DNA of 64,000 nucleotides from Herbiconiux aconitum (GTDB lineage Bacteria > Actinomycetota > Actinomycetes > Actinomycetales > Microbacteriaceae): contig NZ_JANLCM010000001.1 in the NCBI RefSeq assembly GCF_024979235.1, positions 1,488,001 to 1,552,000 of the forward strand, given 5' to 3'. Made by a program: the position numbers and the translations under genes. Positions within the stretch are counted from its first letter, which is position 1. The number at the start of each line of letters is the position of its first letter. A model generated the notes under the pieces. That model worked only from the letters and a program-made list of their open reading frames with translations. It was not told the DNA's origin and ran no database searches. Of this stretch, positions 16,966 to 25,020 are shown one piece after another.

Positions 16966-17157
16966 ATGACAAGCGAAACTTCGCCGACGCCGGCCGACTT
17001 GACGGGAACACCGGACGAGCGCACGAGACGGCTCGCCCACTTGGTCGACGCGCCGAGCGCGGAGTGGCTTCGGCGCCAACTGGAGGCGGCTCTGCGCGAT
17101 TGGGCTGCCGATGAGAGCGAACTCGACATCATCAAGGAATCCCGCGCCGACTACTGA
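16966..17157 (+). CDS. Small hypothetical protein, 63 residues
   Basis: A short acidic, helical protein (RLAHLVDAPSAEWLRRQLE, then WAADESELDIIKESRADY) with no membrane segment and no recognised domain. A good GAAGGA ribosome-binding site lies 7 nt before the ATG, and a strong hairpin follows 31 bp after the stop, so it looks like a complete monocistronic unit. Codon use fits the neighbours. Function unknown. Confidence 0.65.
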   Translation: MTSETSPTPADLTGTPDERTRRLAHLVDAPSAEWLRRQLEAALRDWAADESELDIIKESRADY

Positions 17158-17188
17158 GTCGTGGCAGAAGGGCGAAGGTTAAGTTATT

Positions 17189-17222
17189 GAGGGCCCGTCG
17201 TAGAGGCTAACGACGGGCCCTC
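17189..17222 (+). terminator. Hairpin terminator after the 63-residue gene
   Basis: A perfect 13-bp stem GAGGGCCCGTCGT / ACGACGGGCCCTC around an 8-nt loop, followed by TCCCTT. The U-tract is weak, as in many actinobacterial terminators. Confidence 0.75.
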
Positions 17223-17278
17223 TCCCTTGCACCAAGAGTGTCCTGCAATCACATTCCGCGTTAGCTGCCACAGCAAAC

Positions 17279-17326
17279 AACTAACGCTCTATGAATATAT
17301 AACGGTCCGGTAACGGAGCGCTAGTT
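17279..17326. repeat. AT-rich inverted repeat with iterated TAACG
   Basis: AACTAACGCTC (17279-17289) and GAGCGCTAGTT (17316-17326) pair at 10 of 11 positions. The 26-nt loop contains TATGAATATATAACGG, and TAACG recurs in the region. The stretch from 17224 to 17395 is markedly richer in A+T than anything near it and holds no gene. Confidence 0.5.
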
Positions 17327-17391
17327 ATCAAAACGTTATTTTTCTGAGAGTTCGCTGTGTGCCTCGAACGGGGGTGAATCACGGCGCTGAG

Positions 17392-17397
17392 TACGAT
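17392..17397 (+). promoter_or_regulatory. -10 hexamer TACGAT, decides the YdeI-family start
   Basis: TACGAT overlaps the first of two candidate ATGs (17396) and lies 7 nt before the second (17405). This is the same spacing as at other leaderless genes here and favours 17405. Confidence 0.45.
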
Positions 17398-17404
17398 GGC
17401 AGGC

Positions 17405-17989
17405 ATGGCTGAAAAGGCGCGCACGGGCAGTGCTCGGACTCGATTCACCACCGAGGTCCTCCTCGTCGGCGAGCGGCTCATCGCCCGGTTCCCGGAGGTC
17501 GCGAGCGCAGAACTGCCGTCTCGAGGGCAGGTGGCTGTGACGGGCCTGATCAACGAGCATCCCTTCGAGGCGGTCGTCGAACCGGACGGCCTCCGGGGGC
17601 ACTGGCTCGACGTCGGGGAGGTGCTGCGAGGGATCGACGACGATGCCGACACCGGCTCTGGCGCTGGCTCCGTGGGCGAAGGCGACACGGTAGAGCTCGA
17701 GATCGAGCGCAACGAGGCGTGGCCCGAACCGAACGTGCCGGCCGAGTTCGACGAGGCGCTCGCGGAGACGCCGGCGGCGGGGGAGACCTGGGAGGGCATC
17801 ACGCCCATGGCCCGGTGGGAGTGGGTGCGCTGGGTCAATGCCACGAAGAACCCCGCGACCCGCGAGAAGCGCATCGAGGTGAGCATGTCGAAGCTCGGAA
17901 AGGGGATGCGGCGGCCCTGTTGCTTCGACCTCTCCTCGTGCACCGACCCTGAGTTGTCGAAGAACGGCAAGTTGCTGGGTCTCTCGTGA
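17405..17989 (+). CDS. YdeI/OmpD-associated family protein with DUF1905
   Basis: A 194-residue protein. Residues about 10-100 match DUF1905 (FTTEVLLVGERLIARFPEV, VTGLINEHPFEAVVEPDG), a small beta-barrel. The C-terminal part matches the bacteriocin-protection YdeI/OmdA domain (MARWEWVRWVNATKNPATRE and a CCFDLSSC ending). The family has been linked to peptide resistance and stress, without a known biochemical activity. An ATG 9 bp upstream (17396) is possible but sits inside the likely -10 element. It precedes the fur gene by 63 bp. Confidence 0.8.
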   Translation: MAEKARTGSARTRFTTEVLLVGERLIARFPEVASAELPSRGQVAVTGLINEHPFEAVVEPDGLRGHWLDVGEVLRGIDDDADTGSGAGSVGEGDTVELEIERNEAWPEPNVPAEFDEALAETPAAGETWEGITPMARWEWVRWVNATKNPATREKRIEVSMSKLGKGMRRPCCFDLSSCTDPELSKNGKLLGLS

Positions 17990-18019
17990 AGCGGCGGTCA
18001 GCATCCGTAAGTCTTGTTT

Positions 18020-18053
18020 TGAATGGTTCACGATAGCTGCTACGGTCGAACCA
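18020..18053 (+). promoter_or_regulatory. Promoter and probable Fur-type operator of the fur-catalase unit
   Basis: TGAA-TGG-TTCA (18020-18030) is a short palindrome resembling half of an actinobacterial FurA box, and TGGTTC (18024-18029) is matched by GAACCA (18048-18053), which overlaps the start codon. The -10 hexamer TACGGT is at 18041-18046, 6 nt before the ATG. A repressor bound here would cover the whole promoter, consistent with autoregulation. Confidence 0.5.
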
Positions 18054-18475
18054 TGTACGAGACACCCGAAACCGAGCTCCGCGAAGCCGGTCTGCGGGTC
18101 ACCGCCGGGCGCGTCGCGGTGCTCGACGCTCTCGGGTCGATGCCGCACGCCGACGCGGATGCTCTCTTCCGGTCCATCTCCCCGGGCCTCGCCAACACCT
18201 CGGTGCAGTCGGTGCACAACATCCTCGCCGACCTGTCGTCGGCCGGGCTCCTGCGCCGCATCGAGCCGGCCGGTTCGTCCGCCCGCTACGAGCGGCGCAT
18301 CGGCGACAACCACCACCACGTGGTCTGCACGAACTGCGGAGCGGTGGCCGACGTCGACTGCGTGCACGGCGCGGCACCGTGCCTCACCCCGTCGACGGAT
18401 GCCGGCTACCGCATCCAGACCGCCGAGGTCACCTTCTGGGGCCTCTGCCCCGCATGCCAGGCGGCCACCGGGTAA
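18053..18475 (+). CDS. furA: Fur family transcriptional repressor (FurA type)
   Basis: A 140-residue metal-dependent repressor. The winged-helix DNA-binding part is LREAGLRVTAGRVAVLDAL to TSVQSVHNILADLSSAGLLRRI. The dimerisation domain holds the metal site DNHHHVVCTNCGAVADVDC, and a second CxxC occurs in GLCPACQ, a structural zinc site. It sits 98 bp upstream of a catalase gene on the same strand, the classical actinobacterial FurA-peroxide arrangement, so it probably senses peroxide through its metal and derepresses the catalase. The ATG at 18053 is supported by the leaderless promoter; an ATG at 18023 lies inside the operator. Confidence 0.9.
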   Translation: MYETPETELREAGLRVTAGRVAVLDALGSMPHADADALFRSISPGLANTSVQSVHNILADLSSAGLLRRIEPAGSSARYERRIGDNHHHVVCTNCGAVADVDCVHGAAPCLTPSTDAGYRIQTAEVTFWGLCPACQAATG

Positions 18476-18573
18476 AGCCGTCGCGCCAGCCTCCACTGTC
18501 TGGGGTCATCGACCCCGTGCATCCGATCCACCATCCGGTCCGCCCGTCTTGGGCACCCCTCTGAAGGAGAACA

Positions 18574-20070
18574 ATGTCCGAAACCACGCCCACCACCACC
18601 CAGACCGGCACCCCGGTCGCGAGTGACGCGCACTCGCTCACCACGGGTGCCGACGGCGTCGCCGCCCTGCACGACCGCTACCTGGTGGAGAAGTTGGCGC
18701 AGTTCAACCGCGAGCGCATCCCGGAGCGCATCGTGCACGCCAAGGGCGGGGGAGCGTTCGGTCGCTTCGAGGTGACCGAAGACGTCTCGGCCTACACGCG
18801 CGCCGCCGTGTTCCAGCCGGGCGCGACCACCGAGACCCTCACCCGGTTCTCGAGCGTCGCCGGCGAGCAAGGCAGCCCTGACACCTGGCGCGACGTGCGC
18901 GGCTACTCGGTGAAGTTCTACACGACCGAGGGCAACTACGACATCGTGGGCAACAACACGCCGGTGTTCTTCATCCGCGACGGCATCAAGTTCCCCGACT
19001 TCATCCACTCGCAGAAGCGGCTGCCCGGATCGGGTCTCCGCGACGCCGACATGCAGTGGGACTTCTGGACGCTCTCGCCCGAGTCGGCCCACCAGGTCAC
19101 CTACCTCATGGGCGACCGCGGCCTGCCGCGCTCCTGGCGCGAGATGCCCGGCTTCGGATCGCACACCTACCAGTGGACGAACCTCGACGGCGAGCGGTTC
19201 TGGGTGAAGTACCACTTCCGCTCCAACCAGGGCAACGTCGAGATGGCCGGCACCGAGGCCGAACTGATCGCGGGAGCCGACGCCGACTACTACCGCCGCG
19301 ACCTCTACGAGGCGATCGAGCGCGGCGAGTTCCCGTCGTGGGATCTTCACGTGCAGGTCATGCCCTACGACCACGCGCACGACTACCGCTTCAATCCCTT
19401 CGACCTCACGAAGGTCTGGCCGCACGCCGACTACCCGCTCATCAAGGTGGGAACACTGACGCTCGATCGCAACCCGGAGAACTTCTTCGCGCAGATCGAG
19501 CAGGCGGCCTTCTCGCCCGCGAACACGGTGCCGGGCATCGACATCAGCCCCGACAAGATGCTCATGGCGCGCGTCTTCAGCTACCCGGATGCACAGCGCT
19601 ACCGCGTAGGCAGCAACTACGCCGAGCTGCCGGTGAACGCGCCGCACGCGGCCCCGGTGCACAGCTACACGCAAGACGGCGCCGGTCGCCACGGCTTCAA
19701 GCCGGCCTCGGCTCCGGTCTATGCCCCGAACTCCTTCGGCGGACCGGTGGCCTCCGCTGCCGCGGCGGGCGCCGGCAGCTGGGAGACGGATGGCGCACTC
19801 GTGCGCTCCGCCGCGACCCTGCACACCGAAGACGACGACTTCGGCCAGGCCGGCACGCTCTACCGCGACGTGTTCGACGCGGCGCAGAAGCAGCGCTTCC
19901 TCGAGACCATCTCGGGTGCGGTCGGCGGAGTGCAGGATGCGGGCATCCGGGAGCGCGCCATCCAGTACTGGACGAACGTGGATGCGACACTCGGTGCACT
20001 CCTCCGCGCGGTTCTCGAGGCCGGCGCCGAGCCGTCCCTTGCGGCCGCGCAGCCGGGTCTCGCCGAGTAG
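18574..20070 (+). CDS. katA: Monofunctional haem catalase
   Basis: A 498-residue small-subunit (clade 3-like) catalase that dismutates hydrogen peroxide. The distal histidine lies in [12 protein letters not shown] and the distal asparagine in [15 protein letters not shown]. The proximal tyrosine is in [14 protein letters not shown], matching RxFxYxD. NADPH-region residues are also normal. A strong GAAGGAG precedes the ATG. It is cotranscribed with, or directly regulated by, the upstream fur gene. In mycobacteria FurA usually pairs with catalase-peroxidase KatG; here the partner is a classical catalase. A 17-bp stem terminator follows. Confidence 0.95.
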   Translation: MSETTPTTTQTGTPVASDAHSLTTGADGVAALHDRYLVEKLAQFNRERIPERIVHAKGGGAFGRFEVTEDVSAYTRAAVFQPGATTETLTRFSSVAGEQGSPDTWRDVRGYSVKFYTTEGNYDIVGNNTPVFFIRDGIKFPDFIHSQKRLPGSGLRDADMQWDFWTLSPESAHQVTYLMGDRGLPRSWREMPGFGSHTYQWTNLDGERFWVKYHFRSNQGNVEMAGTEAELIAGADADYYRRDLYEAIERGEFPSWDLHVQVMPYDHAHDYRFNPFDLTKVWPHADYPLIKVGTLTLDRNPENFFAQIEQAAFSPANTVPGIDISPDKMLMARVFSYPDAQRYRVGSNYAELPVNAPHAAPVHSYTQDGAGRHGFKPASAPVYAPNSFGGPVASAAAAGAGSWETDGALVRSAATLHTEDDDFGQAGTLYRDVFDAAQKQRFLETISGAVGGVQDAGIRERAIQYWTNVDATLGALLRAVLEAGAEPSLAAAQPGLAE

Positions 20071-20083
20071 TCACACGAAAAAC

Positions 20084-20130
20084 GTCCCCCGATCGCACCT
20101 CCCGCTGAGGGGAAGGTGCGATCGGGGGAC
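20084..20130. terminator. Strong hairpin between convergent catalase and phosphatase genes
   Basis: Perfect 17-bp arms (GTCCCCCGATCGCACCT / AGGTGCGATCGGGGGAC) around a 13-nt loop whose CCC/GGG can pair further. It lies between two convergent stops and could serve both strands. An A-run (GAAAAAC) precedes the stem; no U-tract follows on the plus strand. Confidence 0.75.
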
Positions 20131-20154
20131 AGATCCGCGGAGGCCGCTGAACCG

Positions 20155-23106
20155 CTAGCGGGACTGCTCGCGGCGGCGCTGACGGTAGAGCGCCGCCCCG
20201 ACACCGAGAAGCATCAGCGCGAGTGCCGCAAACGTGGGCAGGAGGGGCTCCGACCCGGTGGCTGCGAGCGTCTCGCCGCCGGCCGTGGTGGTGTCGGGGG
20301 TGCCGCCGACCTGGCCGCCGCCCTCGCCCTCGCCGTCCGGCGTGCCGGGGGCGACGTAGCCGGCGATCACGAGCGTCGCGGTGCCGGAGTGCGTCGAGTA
20401 GTCGACGCCCTCGATCGTGTTCGTGAACACCGCACGGTACTGCGTGAGATGCACGGCATCCGATGCGGTCACGTCGAGCGAGCCGCTGGTCGCGCCCTCG
20501 ACGGGAACCCAACTGGCCGAACCGGCTGCCCGCGACTCCCACGCGACGGTGGGGGCCGGGATGCCCAGAGCGGCAGCCGAGAAAGTGACCGTCGATCCCG
20601 ACTCGCCGTACTGCGCCACCGGCGACGCGGTGATCCGCGGCGCCTGCTGGCGGCCGACGACGATCATCGGAGCCGGTGACTTCGCGGTGCTGGAGAGGTA
20701 AGCGATGCCCTTGCCCGCATCCACTCCCACGCCGCCGATGGCGCCGCCGAAGTCGTCCGTGGCGTAGTGCGTGACCGTGTCGTCGATCAGGTCGACCACC
20801 GAGAGGCCGCCGTGGCCCGCCTCGGCGGAGGTGTGGCCGACGTAGGCGAGGCCCTTCTCCATGTCGATGTCGACGGGCCCGGCGTTCCGATCGAGCTTGT
20901 ACTCCTTCAGAACGTTCATCTCGTTTCGCGTCTCGTAGAGACGGAGGCCCACGCTGTCGTCATCGGCGTTGTCGAACGTCGCGTAGAGCACGCCCGTGAT
21001 GTCGTCGATGCGCATGCCACGCAGGTTCGAACCCGCAGAGAAGGTGCCCTTCAGCTCGAACCCTTCGGCGTCGAGCCACATGATGGTGCCGTTGTCGAGA
21101 CCCAGGTAGACGAGACCGCGGTATCCGTCGTACTGCAGAGAGCGCACCGACGCCCCGACGGGGATCGGCTCGATGTACGGGGTGCCGAAGACAGCCGGGT
21201 TGGTGAGGTAGGAGGCGATCTTTCCGCCCTCGATCGCCACGAGCACGCCGTTGAAGCTGGAGTCGTAGGCGAGGTCCCGCACGGGTGCGCCCACGTCGAA
21301 CTCGTCGATGACCTCACCGGTCACCGGGTCGATCGCCTGCACGGTTCCCTTGCTGCCGGATGCCTGGTCGGCGACGTACACAACGTGGGTCGTGGGGTTC
21401 ACGGTCGTCGGTCCGGGCAGGCCGGCGGTCGGCGAGGTGAAGGTGCCGATGACCTGGTGGCCCAGAGCGACCTCTGCAGGCTGCTCGGCCGGCTCCTCGT
21501 CGGTGTTCGGTGGCACGGTGGTGGGCGTGCCGGTGCCCTCGGCCGGGATCGGCATGCCGTCCTCGGTCACGTACTTCTCACCGTTGTCGTACTTCGTGAT
21601 GGTGAACGCGTCGAGCGTGTCGCCCACCTCCTTGTCGGTGGTGGATTCGCCGTCCCACTTCGCCGCCACGATCGACTCGTAGCGGATCTGGTCGTCGGTC
21701 ACCGTGATGCCCTGGAACGTCGAGGTGTGGCCCGCGCGAGTCACCATCGTGGCGCCGTTCTGGGTCCAGACGTTGTCGTCCTCCGGCTGCAGCTCGTAGT
21801 ACTTCGGGCCCGAGACGGCGACGGTGTACACCGGACCGGTGGTCACGCCGGGGGTGTCCGTCGCATCCGTGTTCACGAAGCCGCGTCCGTAGGTGTGGTC
21901 GTGGCCCATCAACACCAGGTCGATGTCGTTGCGCTGGAAGACAGGGAGCCAGGATTCGCGCACGTCGACCTCGTCGCGTCCTTCAGCCGTGGAGAACACG
22001 GGCTGGTGGAACACGGCGACGGCCCACTTGTTGGGGTTGTTCGCCAGGATCGAGTCGAGCCACCGGCTCTGCATGTCGAGCCAGAGCGCGCTCGGGTTCG
22101 GGCAGGCGATGTGGCAGGGCGGCAGATCCGTCGGCGTCATCAGCTCGACGGCCTGGTCGCGGCTCGCGTTGAGCGAGATGAAGCGCACACCCTGGTAGTC
22201 GGTGTAGTAGGCCGTCTCTTCGAGGGCGATCGCCATCTGCTTCTCGTAGGCGGCCTTCTGCAGCTCGCCCTCCGAGGTGCCACCGGTGGCGGCGTCTTCC
22301 TTCGGGCCATTCGCGTCGTACTCGAAGTTCGACTTCCAGACCTTGAGGAAGGCGTCTCCGCCATACTCGTGGTTGCCGGGGGCAGCGATCACGTTGCGCG
22401 ACTGGCTGTAGCCGTCCATGGCGCCGAACCACTCGGTCCACTCGCCGTCGTTGCCGCCTGTGTTCACGAGGTCGCCCGCGTTCACGGTGCCGACCGCATC
22501 CGGGAAGGTGTCGAAGGCCTGCTTGACGACCGGCGTCCACTTCTCGGTGAGGTCGTTCTGCGCGTCGCCGAAGTAGATGAAGGTGAACGGATCGCCCGCC
22601 TTGCCGGCCGTGGTGAAGCGGTAGGTGTCGCTGACGGCGGTGCCGTTGCCCACGAAGTACTCGTACTCGGTGCCCGGAGCGAGACCGTCGACGGTGGCCG
22701 AGTGCGTGCGCGTCGGCACACCGGCGCTGTCGAGCTGCTCGTTGGCGTGGGAGTCGATCGTGCGCCAGGCTGCGTCGGCCTTGCCGGCCTCGCGGATGCT
22801 CACCTTGCCGTCATTCACGTTCGCGCCGGTGCGCCAGGTGAAGGACTGCTCGGTGTCGGGGTGCTCAGGGGGCGTCAGGATGACGCGCTCGGGGGCGGCC
22901 TGGTCGGCGTCGGTTGCTGCGACGAGGCCGGTGGCTGCTGCGTTTGCGGCTGCTGGGGTTACTGACGTTGCTGACGATGCTGCCGTCTGTGTTGCTGCCG
23001 TTGCTGTGGCGGCCACGGTCAGCGGCGCGATGCCGGCGACCAGGGCGGTGGTGATCGCCGCGACTGTTCTCAGGGGTCGTCGCGAGGTCGTTCGGGGAGA
23101 ACCCAT
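20155..23106 (-). CDS. Secreted LAXTG-anchored metallophosphoesterase with propeller and Ig-like domains
   Basis: A 983-residue surface protein. A signal peptide (about residues 1-38) is followed by a purple-acid-phosphatase N-terminal fibronectin-like domain (PEHPDTEQSFTWRT, LAPGTEYEYFVG). The calcineurin-like phosphoesterase has its metal-binding blocks FGDAQ, GDLVN, GNHE, HQP and GHDH between about residues 175 and 410. A beta-propeller of YVTN/PQQ-like repeats covers about residues 550-800, then an Ig-like domain (ASPVAQYGESGSTVTFS). The C-terminus is LAATG, a hydrophobic helix and RRQRRREQSR, the layout of a class E sortase substrate. It probably hydrolyses phosphoesters at the cell wall. 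The start has AAGG about 6 nt upstream. Confidence 0.9.
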   Translation of the reverse strand: MGSPRTTSRRPLRTVAAITTALVAGIAPLTVAATATAATQTAASSATSVTPAAANAAATGLVAATDADQAAPERVILTPPEHPDTEQSFTWRTGANVNDGKVSIREAGKADAAWRTIDSHANEQLDSAGVPTRTHSATVDGLAPGTEYEYFVGNGTAVSDTYRFTTAGKAGDPFTFIYFGDAQNDLTEKWTPVVKQAFDTFPDAVGTVNAGDLVNTGGNDGEWTEWFGAMDGYSQSRNVIAAPGNHEYGGDAFLKVWKSNFEYDANGPKEDAATGGTSEGELQKAAYEKQMAIALEETAYYTDYQGVRFISLNASRDQAVELMTPTDLPPCHIACPNPSALWLDMQSRWLDSILANNPNKWAVAVFHQPVFSTAEGRDEVDVRESWLPVFQRNDIDLVLMGHDHTYGRGFVNTDATDTPGVTTGPVYTVAVSGPKYYELQPEDDNVWTQNGATMVTRAGHTSTFQGITVTDDQIRYESIVAAKWDGESTTDKEVGDTLDAFTITKYDNGEKYVTEDGMPIPAEGTGTPTTVPPNTDEEPAEQPAEVALGHQVIGTFTSPTAGLPGPTTVNPTTHVVYVADQASGSKGTVQAIDPVTGEVIDEFDVGAPVRDLAYDSSFNGVLVAIEGGKIASYLTNPAVFGTPYIEPIPVGASVRSLQYDGYRGLVYLGLDNGTIMWLDAEGFELKGTFSAGSNLRGMRIDDITGVLYATFDNADDDSVGLRLYETRNEMNVLKEYKLDRNAGPVDIDMEKGLAYVGHTSAEAGHGGLSVVDLIDDTVTHYATDDFGGAIGGVGVDAGKGIAYLSSTAKSPAPMIVVGRQQAPRITASPVAQYGESGSTVTFSAAALGIPAPTVAWESRAAGSASWVPVEGATSGSLDVTASDAVHLTQYRAVFTNTIEGVDYSTHSGTATLVIAGYVAPGTPDGEGEGGGQVGGTPDTTTAGGETLAATGSEPLLPTFAALALMLLGVGAALYRQRRREQSR

Positions 23107-23248
23107 GTGACCTTGTTCCTCTCGGTTCGGTGCGGGGATTCGTCCGTGAGTGCACGGAGAATCTCAATAGTCGAGCGTCTGGGGAACTCGAAGCCAACCC
23201 TCAGCCCAGCGACAGGCAAACAGCCGTCGAACAGTGTCCGTCAGTCGC

Positions 23249-23288
23249 TTACCTGAGAAAACATCGCATTAGTGGTTTACCTGAGGTA
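23249..23288 (+). promoter_or_regulatory. Direct repeat TTACCTGAG x2, one within a palindrome
   Basis: TTACCTGAG occurs at 23249-23257 and 23277-23285, 28 bp apart start to start. The second copy continues to the perfect palindrome TACCTGAGGTA (23278-23288). They lie between the divergent phosphatase and CWB2 genes, 59 bp before the latter, and look like regulator binding sites. Confidence 0.45.
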
Positions 23289-23346
23289 TTCTCGTCTTGA
23301 CCCGCGGCGTCGCCGCACCCACAGCTGACGTTTTGGACGGCACATC

Positions 23347-24945
23347 ATGAACGAAATCTCGCAAGGCCGGAGCGCTCGCCCGGCGCGCTGGCTCCTCGCG
23401 CTCGCCCTCGGCACGGTGCTCACAGCGGCACCGATGCTTGCCTCTGCCCCACCGGCGAACGCGGCAGGCCCCTACGTAGCGGTCGATGATACGTACTCGA
23501 CGACGCAAAGTGCGAAGTTCACGAGCCAGCTGGGAGTTCAGGCAAATGATTCGCTAGGCGGCGAGGACTTGGCCTGGTGGGCACCTCTGTCATCTTTGCC
23601 CAAGCATGGGCAGGTCTTGCCTCTCCTTGAGAAGGGCAAGTTCACTTACACGCCGGATGCTGGGTTCAGCGGCACGGACTCCTTCCAATACTGCCTCACC
23701 AAAGTGTTCGCGGAATGCGCCTCCAATTACGCAACCGTCACAATCACCGTGGATGCCGCCGTACCGGTCGACGATCATCTCGCCACTCCTGTTGGTGCGC
23801 CGTTGTTGCTTTCTAGCGCTTTATTGCTTGCTAACGACGTGAATGCAGCGCATGTCCAGCTTTCGGCAAGTCCCCGGCCCACTATGCATGGGGTGCTTGC
23901 CATAAACCCTGACTTATCGGTGACATATACGCCGAATGCAGGGTTCATTGGAGTTGACACGCTCACCTACTGCCTTGCTGAGTTGGCCCATGCTGCCTGC
24001 CAGACGAGCTCTGCGACGGTGTTCATCAACGTGGGAATGCCGGTGACTTCGCGGGTTTCTGGAGCGGATCGGTATGAAGTGGCGGTTCAGATCGCCAACG
24101 GGATGTTCCCCACGACCGCGCCCGTCTTGTTCGTTGCCTCGGGGGTCAACTACCCCGACGCGCTGAGCGCTGGACCGGCCGCGGCGAAGCTCGGCGGAGC
24201 GCTGCTTCTGACTCTGCCCGATCGAGTCCCCGACAATGTTGCGGCGAAAGTCTCTTCGTTGAAACCAGGCCGGATCGTCATCATCGGTGGGGTCAACTCA
24301 GTTTCCGAAGCCGTTGTCGGCCAGCTCAAGACACTCGTGCCCGGCGCGACTCTGGAGCGTGTCGGTGGTGCTGATCGATATGAGGTGAGCCGCGCCATCG
24401 CCGACAAGATGTTCGGACCCTTTGCCCACGCCCAGGTGACGACCGGCGCCACCTTCGCCGATGCCCTCTCTGCCGGCGCGGCTGCGGGCGCCGTGGGTGA
24501 ACCCGTCGTCTTGGTCAAGGGTGATGCTCCGGCCGCGGATGCGCCGACGCTAGCGTTGTTCGCGACCCACAACGCATCCGCTCTCACGATCGTGGGTGGT
24601 GTCAACTCGGTATCGACCGCCGTTGAGATGTCACTGCAGAAGGTCGGTCCCGTCAACCGAATCGGTGGAGCAGATCGGTTCGAGGCGTCCTACAACCTCA
24701 ACCACGCAGCGTTCACCAAGGCCGACACGGTGTATCTCGCGACAGGGCTCAACTTCCCTGATGCTCTCGCCGGCAGCGTGCTTGCCGGGTCGGGCAAGTC
24801 GCCGCTGTATGTGATTCCGAAGTCGTGCGTTCCGCGCGTCGTGATCGATGACATCGTCCGCCTAGGTGCGAAGAAGGTGGTCCTCCTTGGCGGGACCGAT
24901 TCCCTCACCGACGACGTCGCCAAACTCATCGCGTGCAAGGTATAG
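23347..24945 (+). CDS. Secreted protein with two Ig-like domains and three CWB2 repeats
   Basis: A 532-residue exported protein. The signal peptide ends at about residue 40 (ASAPPANAAG). Two tandem bacterial Ig-like (Big_9/cadherin-like) domains follow, each ending in a YTPDAGFSGTDSFQYCL-type strand pair (residues about 42-135 and 137-225). Three cell-wall-binding repeat 2 (PF04122) modules come next, recognisable from SRVSGADRYE, ERVGGADRYE and NRIGGADRFE, with their GGVNSVS and GGTDSL ends. CWB2 repeats hold proteins to cell-wall polymers non-covalently. The Ig-like half uses clearly more A/T-ending codons, including TTA, than the CWB2 half. Ligand unknown; no transmembrane anchor. Confidence 0.88.
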   Translation: MNEISQGRSARPARWLLALALGTVLTAAPMLASAPPANAAGPYVAVDDTYSTTQSAKFTSQLGVQANDSLGGEDLAWWAPLSSLPKHGQVLPLLEKGKFTYTPDAGFSGTDSFQYCLTKVFAECASNYATVTITVDAAVPVDDHLATPVGAPLLLSSALLLANDVNAAHVQLSASPRPTMHGVLAINPDLSVTYTPNAGFIGVDTLTYCLAELAHAACQTSSATVFINVGMPVTSRVSGADRYEVAVQIANGMFPTTAPVLFVASGVNYPDALSAGPAAAKLGGALLLTLPDRVPDNVAAKVSSLKPGRIVIIGGVNSVSEAVVGQLKTLVPGATLERVGGADRYEVSRAIADKMFGPFAHAQVTTGATFADALSAGAAAGAVGEPVVLVKGDAPAADAPTLALFATHNASALTIVGGVNSVSTAVEMSLQKVGPVNRIGGADRFEASYNLNHAAFTKADTVYLATGLNFPDALAGSVLAGSGKSPLYVIPKSCVPRVVIDDIVRLGAKKVVLLGGTDSLTDDVAKLIACKV

Positions 24946-24982
24946 CAACCCGGCTCCACGACTGAGCCACGATCTGCCGAAA

Positions 24983-25013
24983 CAGCCCGGCGAGCTCTGC
25001 GCTCGCCGGGCTG
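24983..25013. terminator. Hairpin between convergent genes
   Basis: Perfect 13-bp arms (CAGCCCGGCGAGC / GCTCGCCGGGCTG) with a 5-nt loop, between the convergent CWB2 and winged-helix genes, so probably a two-way terminator. Confidence 0.8.
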
Positions 25014-25020
25014 CGGCATT

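Noticed and set aside
20767..22965. 732-codon open frame antisense to the surface phosphoesterase
   Set aside because: Shadow; low-complexity Val/Arg/Gly composition and no start signal.
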